Below, one piece after another: positions 7,440 through 16,721 of a stretch of 34,144 nucleotides of DNA. Positions within the stretch are counted from its first letter, which is position 1. The number at the start of each line of letters is the position of its first letter. Where the stretch lies: assembly GCA_905236355.1 (NCBI GenBank), contig CAJOPG010000081.1, forward strand, positions 1 through 34,144, given 5' to 3'. The notes under the pieces are model-generated. The model saw nothing but the letters and a program-made list of their open reading frames with translations, ran no database searches and was not told the DNA's origin. The DNA is from Paludibacteraceae bacterium (GTDB lineage: Bacteria > Bacteroidota > Bacteroidia > Bacteroidales > Paludibacteraceae). A program made the position numbers and the translations under genes.

Positions 7440-9443
7440 ATGAAGACACTTCATTTGATTAAATCAGATCCTTATCTGCAGCCGTATGCCGATGCTATAA
7501 ACGGCAGGTATCATTATGCCAAATATGTGATGAAGGCTCTTGCCGGTGACGGAAAATTGAAAGATTTTGCCAATGGTCACATGTATTTTGGTCTGCACCG
7601 CACCAAGGATGGTTGGGTGTTCCGTGAATGGGCTCCCAATGCTACCGCCATCTATTTGAAAGGTGATTTCAACGGCTGGCAGAAGGATGAACGCTATCGA
7701 GTTTTTCCTGATGGGAACGGAATTTTTGAGGGTTTTTTCCCTGCGGATGCCATGAGGCATGGTCAGTTGTACAAACTTCTGGTGGAGTGGCAGGGCGGTT
7801 ATGGAGAAAGGATACCGTCGTATGCCAATCGAGTAGTGCAAGACGAAGGGACCAAGATATTTTCGGCCCAAGTGTGGGCACCCGAGAAGCCTTTTGTTTT
7901 CAAGGTGAAGCGTTTTAAACCTAATACGGAGCCTTTGCTGATATATGAATGTCATATAGGCATGGGGACGAATGAGGAAAAGGTGGGGACATACGATGAA
8001 TTCCGAAGGAATGTGTTGCCACGAGTGAAGGAATTGGGCTATAATTGTCTTCAGATAATGGCGATACAGGAGCATCCTTACTACGGGAGTTTCGGTTATC
8101 ATGTAAGCAATTTCTTTGCCGCCTCATCCCGATTCGGAACACCCGAAGAACTTAAACAACTTATAGACGAGGCTCACGGCATGGGGATAGCGGTGATAAT
8201 GGATTTGGTTCATTCTCATGCAGTGAAAAATGAGTTGGAGGGTTTGGGCAACTTTGACGGCACTCCTTATCAGTATTTCCATGCCGGCGGACGGCGTGAA
8301 CATCCCGCCTGGGATAGTTTGTGTTTTGACTATGCCAAGCATGAAGTTCTTCATTTTTTGTTGTCGAATTGCAAATTTTGGTTGACAGAATATAATTTTG
8401 ACGGTTTCAGGTTTGACGGGGTGACCTCGATGATATATCGCAGTCATGGTTTGGGTGAGGACTTCAATGGTTATGGGAGTTATTACAATCTGAATGAGGA
8501 TGGTGATGCAATATGCTATCTGACTCTTGCCAACCAACTTATCCATGAGGTAAAACCTCATGCCATCACGATAGCGGAGGAGATGTCGGGTATGCCCGGC
8601 TTGGCCTGTCCGTTTAAAGACGGCGGTATGGGTTTTGACTATCGTTTGGCAATGGGGATACCGGATTTTTGGATAAAGATGATAAAGGAGGTGAAGGATG
8701 AAGACTGGAAGGCGGGTCATATACTATGGGAAATGACCAACCGTCGTGCAGACGAGAAGACAGTGTCGTATGCGGAGAGTCATGATCAGGCATTGGTAGG
8801 TGACAAGACGATTATATTCAGGCTTGTTGATGCGGAGATGTATTGGCACATGCAACATGGTGACAGCACTTATATGGTTGATAGAGGAATGGCGTTGCAC
8901 AAGATGATACGACTTGTCACCTGCTCTACGATCAATGGGGGTTACCTGAACTTTATGGGTAACGAGTTCGGTCATCCGGAGTGGATAGACTTCCCACGCG
9001 AAGGGAACGGATGGAGTTACAAGTATGCTCGCAGACAGTGGGAGCTGGTGGATAATGAAAACTTCTATTATCACGAGTTGGGCGGTTTTGACAAGGCGAT
9101 GATACATCTTATCGGTGGAATTGAGGGCTTTGAGAAGTTACCGGTTGTAAATTTGTGGGATAAAGAGGGGGATCAGGTGGTGGCTTACATGCGTGGAGAA
9201 TATGTGTTTGTGTTCAATTGGAATGGTCAGCAATCTTTCCCTGATTATGGATTTCTTGCTCCGTCGGGGAAATATGAAGTTGTGTTGAATACGGATGCAA
9301 AGGAGTTTGCCGGCTTTGGATTGTCAGATGATTCAGTGCTCCATTTCACACAGGGTGATCCTCTGTATGACGGGGAGGGGAAAGGCTGGTTGCGCTTGTA
9401 TTTGCCGGCGCGAAGTGCAATGGTTCTAAAGAAGGTGGATTAG
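7440..9443 (+). CDS. glgB: 1,4-alpha-glucan branching enzyme (GH13, eukaryote-like GH13_8 type)
   Basis: CBM48 N-terminal segment and GH13 catalytic signatures: YECHIGMGTNEEKVGTYDEF, HPYYGSFGYHVSNFFA, MDLVHSHAVKNELEGL, FDGFRFDGVTSMIY, YAESHDQALVGDKT, NFMGNEFGHPEW. Confidence 0.95.
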   Translation: MKTLHLIKSDPYLQPYADAINGRYHYAKYVMKALAGDGKLKDFANGHMYFGLHRTKDGWVFREWAPNATAIYLKGDFNGWQKDERYRVFPDGNGIFEGFFPADAMRHGQLYKLLVEWQGGYGERIPSYANRVVQDEGTKIFSAQVWAPEKPFVFKVKRFKPNTEPLLIYECHIGMGTNEEKVGTYDEFRRNVLPRVKELGYNCLQIMAIQEHPYYGSFGYHVSNFFAASSRFGTPEELKQLIDEAHGMGIAVIMDLVHSHAVKNELEGLGNFDGTPYQYFHAGGRREHPAWDSLCFDYAKHEVLHFLLSNCKFWLTEYNFDGFRFDGVTSMIYRSHGLGEDFNGYGSYYNLNEDGDAICYLTLANQLIHEVKPHAITIAEEMSGMPGLACPFKDGGMGFDYRLAMGIPDFWIKMIKEVKDEDWKAGHILWEMTNRRADEKTVSYAESHDQALVGDKTIIFRLVDAEMYWHMQHGDSTYMVDRGMALHKMIRLVTCSTINGGYLNFMGNEFGHPEWIDFPREGNGWSYKYARRQWELVDNENFYYHELGGFDKAMIHLIGGIEGFEKLPVVNLWDKEGDQVVAYMRGEYVFVFNWNGQQSFPDYGFLAPSGKYEVVLNTDAKEFAGFGLSDDSVLHFTQGDPLYDGEGKGWLRLYLPARSAMVLKKVD

Positions 9444-9460
9444 CGGGCTGCGATGTACCT

Positions 9461-9526
9461 ACTCCATTCCGACAAACTAATTTCAAAAAAAATGGGTGTA
9501 AGTGTTGTTGGAATGGAGTTTTTTTT
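9461..9526 (+). terminator. Candidate intrinsic terminator after glgB
   Basis: ACTCCATTCCGACAA (9461-9475) pairs with TTGTTGGAATGGAGT (9505-9519), 15 bp with one G.U, followed by T8 (9519-9526). Loop is long (29 nt). Confidence 0.7.
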
Positions 9527-9536
9527 GTAGTTTTGC
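9505..9536 (+). promoter_or_regulatory. Candidate Bacteroidetes sigma-A promoter for mreB
   Basis: TTG (9505-9507)-N20-TAGTTTTGC (9528-9536); matches -33 TTTG/TTG, -7 TAnnTTTG. Confidence 0.7.
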
Positions 9537-9635
9537 AGGTGTTAAAATGGGTAGTTGTGCCACTATGTGGTATTTTGGTGTATTATTTTGACAGACAAAA
9601 AGATATAAATATTAACATAAAACAAAAGACACAAA

Positions 9636-10655
9636 ATGGGTTTCTTTTCTTTTACTCAGGAGATAGCCATAGACCTTGGGACCGCCAATACGATAATCAT
9701 CTGTGATGACAAGGTGGTGGTTGACGAGCCTTCTGTGGTAGCGATTTCGATGGCTGACAATAAGATGGTGGCAGTTGGCAGAAAGGCGCAACAAATGATA
9801 GGTAAGGGTGGTAACATGATTCGCACGGTGCGTCCGCTAAAGGATGGTGTGATAGCCGATTTTTATGCATGTGAGATGATGATACGCGGTATGATAAAGA
9901 TGATACCTCATAAGAATCAATTGTTTACTCCGAGTATCAGGATGGTGGTCTGTATACCTTCCGGTTCGACAGAAGTAGAGATTCGTGCGGTGCGTGACAG
10001 TTCGGAGCATGCGGGTGGCAGAGATGTGTATATGATATATGAACCTATGGCAGCGGCAATAGGTATGGGTATAGATGTAGAGAGTCCGGAGGGCTGTATG
10101 ATAGTAGATATTGGCGGTGGAACGACAGAGATAGCGGTGATATCTCTGGGCGGAATAGTGACCAATATGAGCATAAAGACAGCCGGTGACGACTTGAACA
10201 ATGACATCAAGGACTATATGGGTAGGATGCACAATCTGCGCATAGACGAGCCGACAGCAGAGCGCATTAAGATGCAGGTTGGTTCTGCATTGACGGAATT
10301 GGAAGATGCCCCAGAAGACTTTATGGTGATAGGTCCGAACAAGGTGACGGCTTTGCCGATGCAGGTACCTGTAAGTTATCAGGAGATAGCCCATTGTTTG
10401 GAGAAGAGTATATCCAAGATAGAAAATGCTATTTTACAGGCATTGGAGCAGACACCTCCCGAGTTGTATGCTGACATAGTAAAGAACGGAATATTTCTTG
10501 CGGGAGGTGGTGCGCTTTTACATGGTTTGGCAAAGCGTTTGACAGACAAGATAACGATACAATTTCATGTAGCGGATGATCCGTTGCATGCAGTGGCCCG
10601 CGGTACCGGCGTAGCACTGAAGAATGTGAACCATTTCAATTTCCTTATCCGATAA
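9636..10655 (+). CDS. mreB: Rod shape-determining protein MreB
   Basis: Actin-fold signatures: EIAIDLGTANTIIICDDKVVVDEPSVVAI, YEPMAAAIGMGIDVESPEGCMIVDIGGGTTEIAVISLGGIV, IFLAGGGALLHGLAKRL. Confidence 0.97.
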   Translation: MGFFSFTQEIAIDLGTANTIIICDDKVVVDEPSVVAISMADNKMVAVGRKAQQMIGKGGNMIRTVRPLKDGVIADFYACEMMIRGMIKMIPHKNQLFTPSIRMVVCIPSGSTEVEIRAVRDSSEHAGGRDVYMIYEPMAAAIGMGIDVESPEGCMIVDIGGGTTEIAVISLGGIVTNMSIKTAGDDLNNDIKDYMGRMHNLRIDEPTAERIKMQVGSALTELEDAPEDFMVIGPNKVTALPMQVPVSYQEIAHCLEKSISKIENAILQALEQTPPELYADIVKNGIFLAGGGALLHGLAKRLTDKITIQFHVADDPLHAVARGTGVALKNVNHFNFLIR

Positions 10656-10745
10656 GATAGGGTGTATCATTGGGCAAGAGATGGAGATGTATTATGCATC
10701 TTTGTTTCTTGCTTTAGTAATATAACATCACAATTTTGTTAAACG

Positions 10746-11579
10746 ATGAAGACTCTTCTGCAGTTTTTGTTGCGCTATAGTATATTTTTCATGTTTGTGG
10801 CTATGGAGGTGTTGGCATTTGTGTTGATGACGCACAAGAATGCATATCAGCGCAATGCGGTGTTGGCTTCGTGTAACCGAGTGACGGCGAGTATGTATGC
10901 AGCAGAAACGGCGGTGGTAGGTTATTTTGGTTTGCGTGAAGAGAATGAGCGTTTGGCAGAAGAGAATGTGGAATTGCGCAACAAGATAAATGAGTTGGAG
11001 AATGTAATAGAGTGTGGCGTTGCGTATGGGGAAGAATATGTGAGTGTAGAGCACGATGTGGAATATGTTGGAGCTCAGGTAGTGAATCTGAGTGTGAATC
11101 AGGCTCGCAATTATCTGACGATTAACAAGGGTGAGCGTGACGGCGTAGGTACGGATATGGGTGTGCGATGCAAGGAAGGGGTTGTAGGCATAGTGAGTGC
11201 AGTATCTGATCGATTTGCCGTAGTGATACCTTTGTTAAATCCAGACATATCGATTAGTTGCAGATTGAAGAAGAACGATTATATAGGCTCTTTACAGTGG
11301 GAAGGGCGTGATCCGCGTTATGCCGGATTAAAAGATGTTGCGCGGCATATAGAGATAGCAGTAGGAGACACAATAGTGACGAGTGGTTTGTCGGCGATAT
11401 TTCCTAAAGATATTCCGGTAGGAGTGGTGGAAGAAGACAGATTGGAGGAGGGAGATGTATATCATACAATAAAGGTGAGATTATTTGCAGATTTCAGACG
11501 CTTAGGGAAAGTTAGTGTGATAAAGAATAATTGTGCCCGAGAGCAGGTGGAACTAGAATTAGAATCAGAGCGGCAATGA
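10746..11579 (+). CDS. mreC: Rod shape-determining protein MreC
   Basis: N-terminal TM then coiled coil (ENERLAEENVELRNKINELE); NYLTINKGERDGVGTDMGV, VGIVSAVSDRFAVVIPLLNPD; position after mreB. Confidence 0.93.
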   Translation: MKTLLQFLLRYSIFFMFVAMEVLAFVLMTHKNAYQRNAVLASCNRVTASMYAAETAVVGYFGLREENERLAEENVELRNKINELENVIECGVAYGEEYVSVEHDVEYVGAQVVNLSVNQARNYLTINKGERDGVGTDMGVRCKEGVVGIVSAVSDRFAVVIPLLNPDISISCRLKKNDYIGSLQWEGRDPRYAGLKDVARHIEIAVGDTIVTSGLSAIFPKDIPVGVVEEDRLEEGDVYHTIKVRLFADFRRLGKVSVIKNNCAREQVELELESERQ

Positions 11580-12070
11580 ATGTGTGGATAGAAAATATTA
11601 TAAGGTATATAGTGCTATTGTTGTTGCAGGTGTTGTTAGTGAACAATATGCAGTTTATGGGGGTGTGCAGTCCGTGTATTTATCTGCTGTTTCTGCTATT
11701 GCTTCCTGTGGGTTTGCCTCGCTGGGTAGAGTTGATTATAGGTTTTCTGACGGGGTTAGTGATGGATGTATTCTGTAACACTTTGGGTATTCATGCAGCC
11801 GCATGTGTGTTGGTGGCATATCTGCGTCCGTTGTTGATACGGAATATGGTTTCAGAGAATGATCGTTTGACAGGAACTCCAACGCGAAGTAGTTTTGGTT
11901 TGTCGACATTTGTGAAATTTGTTGTAATCTTGGTATTGGTACATCATTCAGCACTATTTATACTGTTAGCTTTCAGTTGGCATAATTGGTGGGTGACTTT
12001 ACTACAGATTGTGGTGAGTTCGCTTGTTTCTGTTTTTATTTTTATAGGTCAAGATTTCTTGAGGCGTTAG
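11576..12070 (+). CDS. mreD: Rod shape-determining protein MreD
   Basis: Small multi-TM protein between mreC and PBP2; ATG 11576 overlaps mreC TGA (ATGA). Confidence 0.85.
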   Translation: MNVWIENIIRYIVLLLLQVLLVNNMQFMGVCSPCIYLLFLLLLPVGLPRWVELIIGFLTGLVMDVFCNTLGIHAAACVLVAYLRPLLIRNMVSENDRLTGTPTRSSFGLSTFVKFVVILVLVHHSALFILLAFSWHNWWVTLLQIVVSSLVSVFIFIGQDFLRR

Positions 12071-12076
12071 TGAAAG

Positions 12077-13918
12077 ATGATTAATGACCAATACTATAAG
12101 CGTCGTTATGTGATTATCGCCATAGTAGTAGTGGTGGTAATAGTATATATTCTCCGTTTATTCCAACTACAGATAGTGGATACTTCGACTTTGGACCAAG
12201 CGGAGAATAATGCATTGGTCAGGCAGACAATATATCCTTCCAGGGGTCTTATATATGACAGGAATGGTGAATTGCTGGTGTTTAACCAGCCTATTTATGA
12301 GGTGACCATGATAATGCGTGAGCAGCGGAATGGTTTTGATACAATATCGTTTTGTAAGTCTCTTGGGATTGATAGAGAGAGATTTGATAGGCGTGTGGAA
12401 GAGATTAAGGACAGAGGGAGGAATCGCAGCTATTCTCCTTATACACCTCAAGTGTTTATGTCGCAATTGGGGAAAGAGGATGTTGCGGTGCTTCAAGAGT
12501 CATTATGGAAATATTCAGGGATAGGAATCAGAAAGCGTACATTACGTGACTATACTTATCCGTCGGCGGCGCATGTGTTGGGTAGCGTAGGTGAAGTATC
12601 GCAGCAGGACATAGAGCATGATTCGTATTATAGTTCAGGTGATTATGCCGGTCGTGATGGGGTGGAGCGCACATACGAGAAATGGTTGCGCGGAGAAAAA
12701 GGGGTAGAGGTGTTGATGCGTGATTCGCGCGGACGGATTCAAGGTAGATACAGGAATGGAGAGTTAGATAAGGCTCCTAAGACGGGTCAAGATTTGACAT
12801 TGTCAATAGATATCGGACTTCAGATGGCAGCAGAGGAGTTGTTGGCAGGTAAGATAGGAAGTGTAGTGGCCATAGAACCGAAGACGGGTGAGATATTGAC
12901 ATTAGCATCAAGTCCGACATGGAATCCTGCTTTATTGGTGGGGAAACAGAGGTCGGAGAACTATGTATTGTTGTCAACAGATCCGACAAAACCATTATTA
13001 AACCGTGCTACTCAGGCACAATATCCTCCCGGTTCAACATTCAAGACTTTGCAGACGCTTGTATGCATGGAGGATGGTATGCTTAAAACAACCACTAAAT
13101 ATCCATGTTCAGGTCCGTCGTCAACGCCTATCAAATGCACCCATCATCATGGTTCTCCCGTGAGTTTGGAGAGTGCAATAGAGCAGAGTTGTAATCCGTA
13201 TTTCTGGTATGCTTTCCGTGATTTTTTGGAGCAGGATGGTTATGGTAAGGATAATGAGTTGTTCAGACATAGATATGAATTGTGGCGTACAGATGTAATG
13301 AAGTTCGGGTTGGGGCAGAAGTTTGCGGATACAGATTTGCGAGAACAATCAGCGGGTAGTATTCCGTCATTGTCTTTTTATGATAAGTTTTATGGGAAGA
13401 AAGGGTGGAAAGCAATTACGATACGGTCGTTGTCAATAGGTCAAGGCGAGATATTGGTTACCCCTTTGCAGTTGTGCAATATGGCAGCTACGATAGCGAA
13501 TGACGGTTGGTATATCACTCCTCATTTGAACAAGACCGATTCAATGCTAACACATGTGCATTCAACGGATATTCCGGCAGAATATTTTTCGGTGGTCAAG
13601 ACCGGTATGGAGCGTGTTATGCAGAATGGTACGGGCAGATGGTCGCGTCCGGCAGATATACGGGTTGGGGGCAAGACAGGAACTGCTCAGGCAGGAAAGG
13701 GGAACGAGGACCATGCAATATTCATAGGTATTGCTCCTATAGATGACCCTCAAATATGTATTGCGGTGATAGTGGAGAATGCCGGTTTTGGTGCGACTTG
13801 GGCCGCACCGATTGCTAATCTTCTTATTGAGAAATATATAACGGGGGATGTACAACGGAAGGATGTATATAAACGAATAAGCAACAGCGTACTCAACTCA
13901 GATGTCAAGAAACGGTAG
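12077..13918 (+). CDS. mrdA: Penicillin-binding protein 2 (class B transpeptidase)
   Basis: N-terminal TM, SRGLIYDRNGELL dimerisation-domain motif, PPGSTFKTLQ (SxxK), SCNPYF region, GGKTGTAQ (KTG). Confidence 0.95.
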   Translation: MINDQYYKRRYVIIAIVVVVVIVYILRLFQLQIVDTSTLDQAENNALVRQTIYPSRGLIYDRNGELLVFNQPIYEVTMIMREQRNGFDTISFCKSLGIDRERFDRRVEEIKDRGRNRSYSPYTPQVFMSQLGKEDVAVLQESLWKYSGIGIRKRTLRDYTYPSAAHVLGSVGEVSQQDIEHDSYYSSGDYAGRDGVERTYEKWLRGEKGVEVLMRDSRGRIQGRYRNGELDKAPKTGQDLTLSIDIGLQMAAEELLAGKIGSVVAIEPKTGEILTLASSPTWNPALLVGKQRSENYVLLSTDPTKPLLNRATQAQYPPGSTFKTLQTLVCMEDGMLKTTTKYPCSGPSSTPIKCTHHHGSPVSLESAIEQSCNPYFWYAFRDFLEQDGYGKDNELFRHRYELWRTDVMKFGLGQKFADTDLREQSAGSIPSLSFYDKFYGKKGWKAITIRSLSIGQGEILVTPLQLCNMAATIANDGWYITPHLNKTDSMLTHVHSTDIPAEYFSVVKTGMERVMQNGTGRWSRPADIRVGGKTGTAQAGKGNEDHAIFIGIAPIDDPQICIAVIVENAGFGATWAAPIANLLIEKYITGDVQRKDVYKRISNSVLNSDVKKR

Positions 13919-15383
13919 TATATTGCGTAATACAGATTGGTTGACCATTGGCCTGTATGTCTGTTTAGTTGTATTTGGATGGGTTAATATTTGTGGGGCG
14001 ACTTACAATTTTGAGCAGACTAACATTCTGGATTTTTCGAACCGTGCAGGAAAGCAGTTTGTTTGGATATTAACATCATTGGTGTTGGGTGGTGCCATTA
14101 TGCTTATAGACAGTAAGACTTTTGACTTGTTGTCGTGGATATTGTATGGAGTGTGGCTGCTGGTGTTGATATTGACACCTTTATTTGCACATAATATAAA
14201 CGGGTCGCTATCGTGGATTTCGTTTGGTTCTGTGAGTTTGCAGCCGGCAGAATTTGCCAAATGTGTGACGGCTTTGGCTTTGGCAAAGTATATGAGTCGT
14301 TATGAATTTAGGGTACGGGGTCTGCTTGATTTTATCGTTCCTTTTGTTCTTATAGCGGTACCAATGTTGATAATAATGGTGCTTCAGAAAGAGACGGGTT
14401 CTGCTCTTGTTTTTGCAGCTTTTCTTTTGGTGTTTTACAGGGAAGGGATGACGGGTTATATCTTGCTGATAGTAGCGGCAGCAGTGGCCTTTTTTATCTT
14501 GGTAATTAGAATGGGTGTGGTACCTCTTCCATTAGGAATCGGTTCATGGGGCATGTTGGTGTCAATGCTTATAATATTGGCGATAGAGATTATATTTCTA
14601 TATTTCAAATTTACCGGTCGGAGTCAGGCAGACCATTTTTGTCGTCTATCAGCACTAATAATGTTAGGAGTGATAGTATCCGTCTTCGGGATAGCATTGT
14701 TTATAAATATCTGGGCGGATAATATTCGATATGAGTGGATTGGCATAGGCTTGATTGGGGCGTCGTTTGTATATCTGATATATCTTGCCCTTCGATGGCG
14801 GCAGAGGGATATCTTGTTTTTGCTGATATTTATTTTTTTCTCTGTTCTATTTTGCTATTCGTGCGATTATGTCTTTGAGCATGTACTTCAGCCTCATCAG
14901 CGTTCACGTATAGAAGTGTTATTCGGTTTGAAAGACGATCCATCCGGAGTGGGATATAATGTTAATCAGGCGAAGATAGCCATTGGTTCCGGTGGCTTGA
15001 CAGGAAAGGGTTTTTTGAAGGGGACACAAACGAAACTACAGTTTGTTCCAGAGCAGGCAACCGACTTTATTTTCTGTACCGTAGGTGAGGAGTGGGGCTT
15101 TGTAGGTTCTGCGGCAGTACTATTGGTGTATATGATTTTTATTTTGCGACTTATTTTTCTTGCGGACCGTCAGAAAGACAGATTTGCACAGATATACGGA
15201 TATTCCGTGGCTTCTATCTTCATCATGCACCTTGTTATAAATATAGGCATGGTGTTAGGTGTTTTACCGGTAATAGGGATCCCGTTGCCATTTTTCTCCT
15301 ATGGCGGTTCCTCGCTATGGGGTTTTACACTATTATTGTTTATTTTTCTTCGCTTAGACGCCAGCCGGGTAGAGAAGATGTAG
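13902..15383 (+). CDS. rodA: Rod shape-determining protein RodA (SEDS glycosyltransferase)
   Basis: Multi-TM FtsW/RodA family; KETGSALVFAAF, GSGGLTGKGFLKGTQTKLQFVPEQATDFIF, GVLPVIGIPLPFFSYGGSS; overlaps PBP2 end by 17 nt. Confidence 0.95.
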   Translation: MSRNGSILRNTDWLTIGLYVCLVVFGWVNICGATYNFEQTNILDFSNRAGKQFVWILTSLVLGGAIMLIDSKTFDLLSWILYGVWLLVLILTPLFAHNINGSLSWISFGSVSLQPAEFAKCVTALALAKYMSRYEFRVRGLLDFIVPFVLIAVPMLIIMVLQKETGSALVFAAFLLVFYREGMTGYILLIVAAAVAFFILVIRMGVVPLPLGIGSWGMLVSMLIILAIEIIFLYFKFTGRSQADHFCRLSALIMLGVIVSVFGIALFINIWADNIRYEWIGIGLIGASFVYLIYLALRWRQRDILFLLIFIFFSVLFCYSCDYVFEHVLQPHQRSRIEVLFGLKDDPSGVGYNVNQAKIAIGSGGLTGKGFLKGTQTKLQFVPEQATDFIFCTVGEEWGFVGSAAVLLVYMIFILRLIFLADRQKDRFAQIYGYSVASIFIMHLVINIGMVLGVLPVIGIPLPFFSYGGSSLWGFTLLLFIFLRLDASRVEKM

Positions 15384-15423
15384 TGGGTTTTTTGTATGAG
15401 GAGTTGTGAGGTGGATTGTTGAA

Positions 15424-16227
15424 TCAGCGGAAAGGTCGGATGGAGGACTGGAAGTTGAAAATGGTACCTACAACGAGAGAAACTTCTTCACGCGAAAAGC
15501 TGAGGTTGTTGGCGGAGTAGTGTAGATAATCGTGCCTGACTCCAATACGCCACGCTGAATGACGGAACTGCATATCAAGTGATAATTGCTGACGCAGGAA
15601 GAGACGGTTATGAAAAGACGAGAACAGGGCATTATGGCGTACAATGCCTTCAGTGATTTCATAATAACTTTGTCCGTATTCAGGAGTAAACATCAGTCCT
15701 AATACAGATATGACAGCTTGATATTGTACACGATATGAAGAATGGGGTGCTGTAAAGGAGTAGCGAACGGCAGCATTGGCACAGAAATCGAGAGAGGCAT
15801 CCATTGAATAAGGTTTGTTGACATTGCTACCATGCTCGCGTGCCATAAAATCGGCAAGTACAGAAGGTCCGACCAAAATATCGAAACCATCGACCGGAAG
15901 GAGCGAGGCAAAATGGTAGTGTGCTCCCCACTCTGTATTGACTCCAAGAGCGTAGATATAGTTGGTGCGTTTAGCGGGATAGAGTTTTGCAAACTGAAGT
16001 TGCAGAGATCCAAAGTGTGTCCATGTTGAGTCCGATTGAAACGATTGCCACCATTGATTTTGAATGGCATAGGAGAAGTCTTTGTAGGGTAGAGGGGAGA
16101 GATATTGGTCAGTTTGCCACATTCCCCCGAAACGAATTGAGAGAATATCTTCATGCTCTACGGCACTCACAGAAGGAATAAAAATGCAGAGGTACAAAAG
16201 CAATATGAAGGGAGGGCAGTACTTCAC
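15424..16227 (-). CDS. DUF3316-like predicted outer-membrane/secreted protein
   Basis: Signal peptide (MKYCPPFILLLYLCIFIPSVSAVE), beta-rich, alternating aromatic pattern; resembles Bacteroidales DUF3316 proteins (recognition moderate). Confidence 0.6.
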   Translation of the reverse strand: MKYCPPFILLLYLCIFIPSVSAVEHEDILSIRFGGMWQTDQYLSPLPYKDFSYAIQNQWWQSFQSDSTWTHFGSLQLQFAKLYPAKRTNYIYALGVNTEWGAHYHFASLLPVDGFDILVGPSVLADFMAREHGSNVNKPYSMDASLDFCANAAVRYSFTAPHSSYRVQYQAVISVLGLMFTPEYGQSYYEITEGIVRHNALFSSFHNRLFLRQQLSLDMQFRHSAWRIGVRHDYLHYSANNLSFSREEVSLVVGTIFNFQSSIRPFR

Positions 16228-16230
16228 AAT

Positions 16231-16671
16231 TTAAGAGATTTGAACAAGGCGTGAGTTGTCAGGCTGTGGAATAATAGTCAGGTGGACAGTGTCTTCAGGA
16301 AGGATTGGGGCTATAATATCAGGCCATTCTATGAAACAATAGTTTCCTGAACGGATATACTCTTCTGCCCCAAAGTCGAATGCTTCTTGGATATTTTTCA
16401 AGCGATAGCAATCGAAGTGGTAGATTTCAGAGCCATGGTCATCGTCGTACACATTGACAATGGCAAAGGTAGGAGAGTTGACGATATCAGTAACACCCAT
16501 GTCTTGAGCGATGATTTTGATAAGGGAGGTTTTTCCTGCTCCCATATTCCCATGCATAGCATAGACCCGCCGATTGGGAAAGACAGATAGGAGGTCGGTG
16601 GAGGAAACAGGCTTACCTTTGTAGAGCAACTGCAACGAGCCTTGATTGTCAATGAGAGAATATGTTTTCAT
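16231..16671 (-). CDS. tsaE: tRNA (adenosine(37)-N6)-threonylcarbamoyltransferase complex ATPase TsaE
   Basis: GNMGAGKTSLIKIIAQDMG, VNSPTFAIVNVY, EIYHFDCYRL, FIEWPDII. Start set to internal ATG (16671); ORF track extends to 16701. Confidence 0.93.
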   Translation of the reverse strand: MKTYSLIDNQGSLQLLYKGKPVSSTDLLSVFPNRRVYAMHGNMGAGKTSLIKIIAQDMGVTDIVNSPTFAIVNVYDDDHGSEIYHFDCYRLKNIQEAFDFGAEEYIRSGNYCFIEWPDIIAPILPEDTVHLTIIPQPDNSRLVQIS

Positions 16672-16721
16672 TTCTATTTTTATGAGGTTTATCTTTTCCA
16701 CAGAAGATTGAGGGGAAAAGA

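Noticed and set aside
7464-8102. 212-aa minus-strand ORF (and 8124-8720, 219-791, 9837-10394)
   Set aside because: Antisense to glgB, hflX or mreB with no recognisable domains; explained by codon composition of the sense gene.
10695-10725. Hairpin AGATGTA-TTA-TGCATCT between mreB and mreC
   Set aside because: Short stem with a G.U pair and no T-tract; too weak to call a terminator or attenuator.
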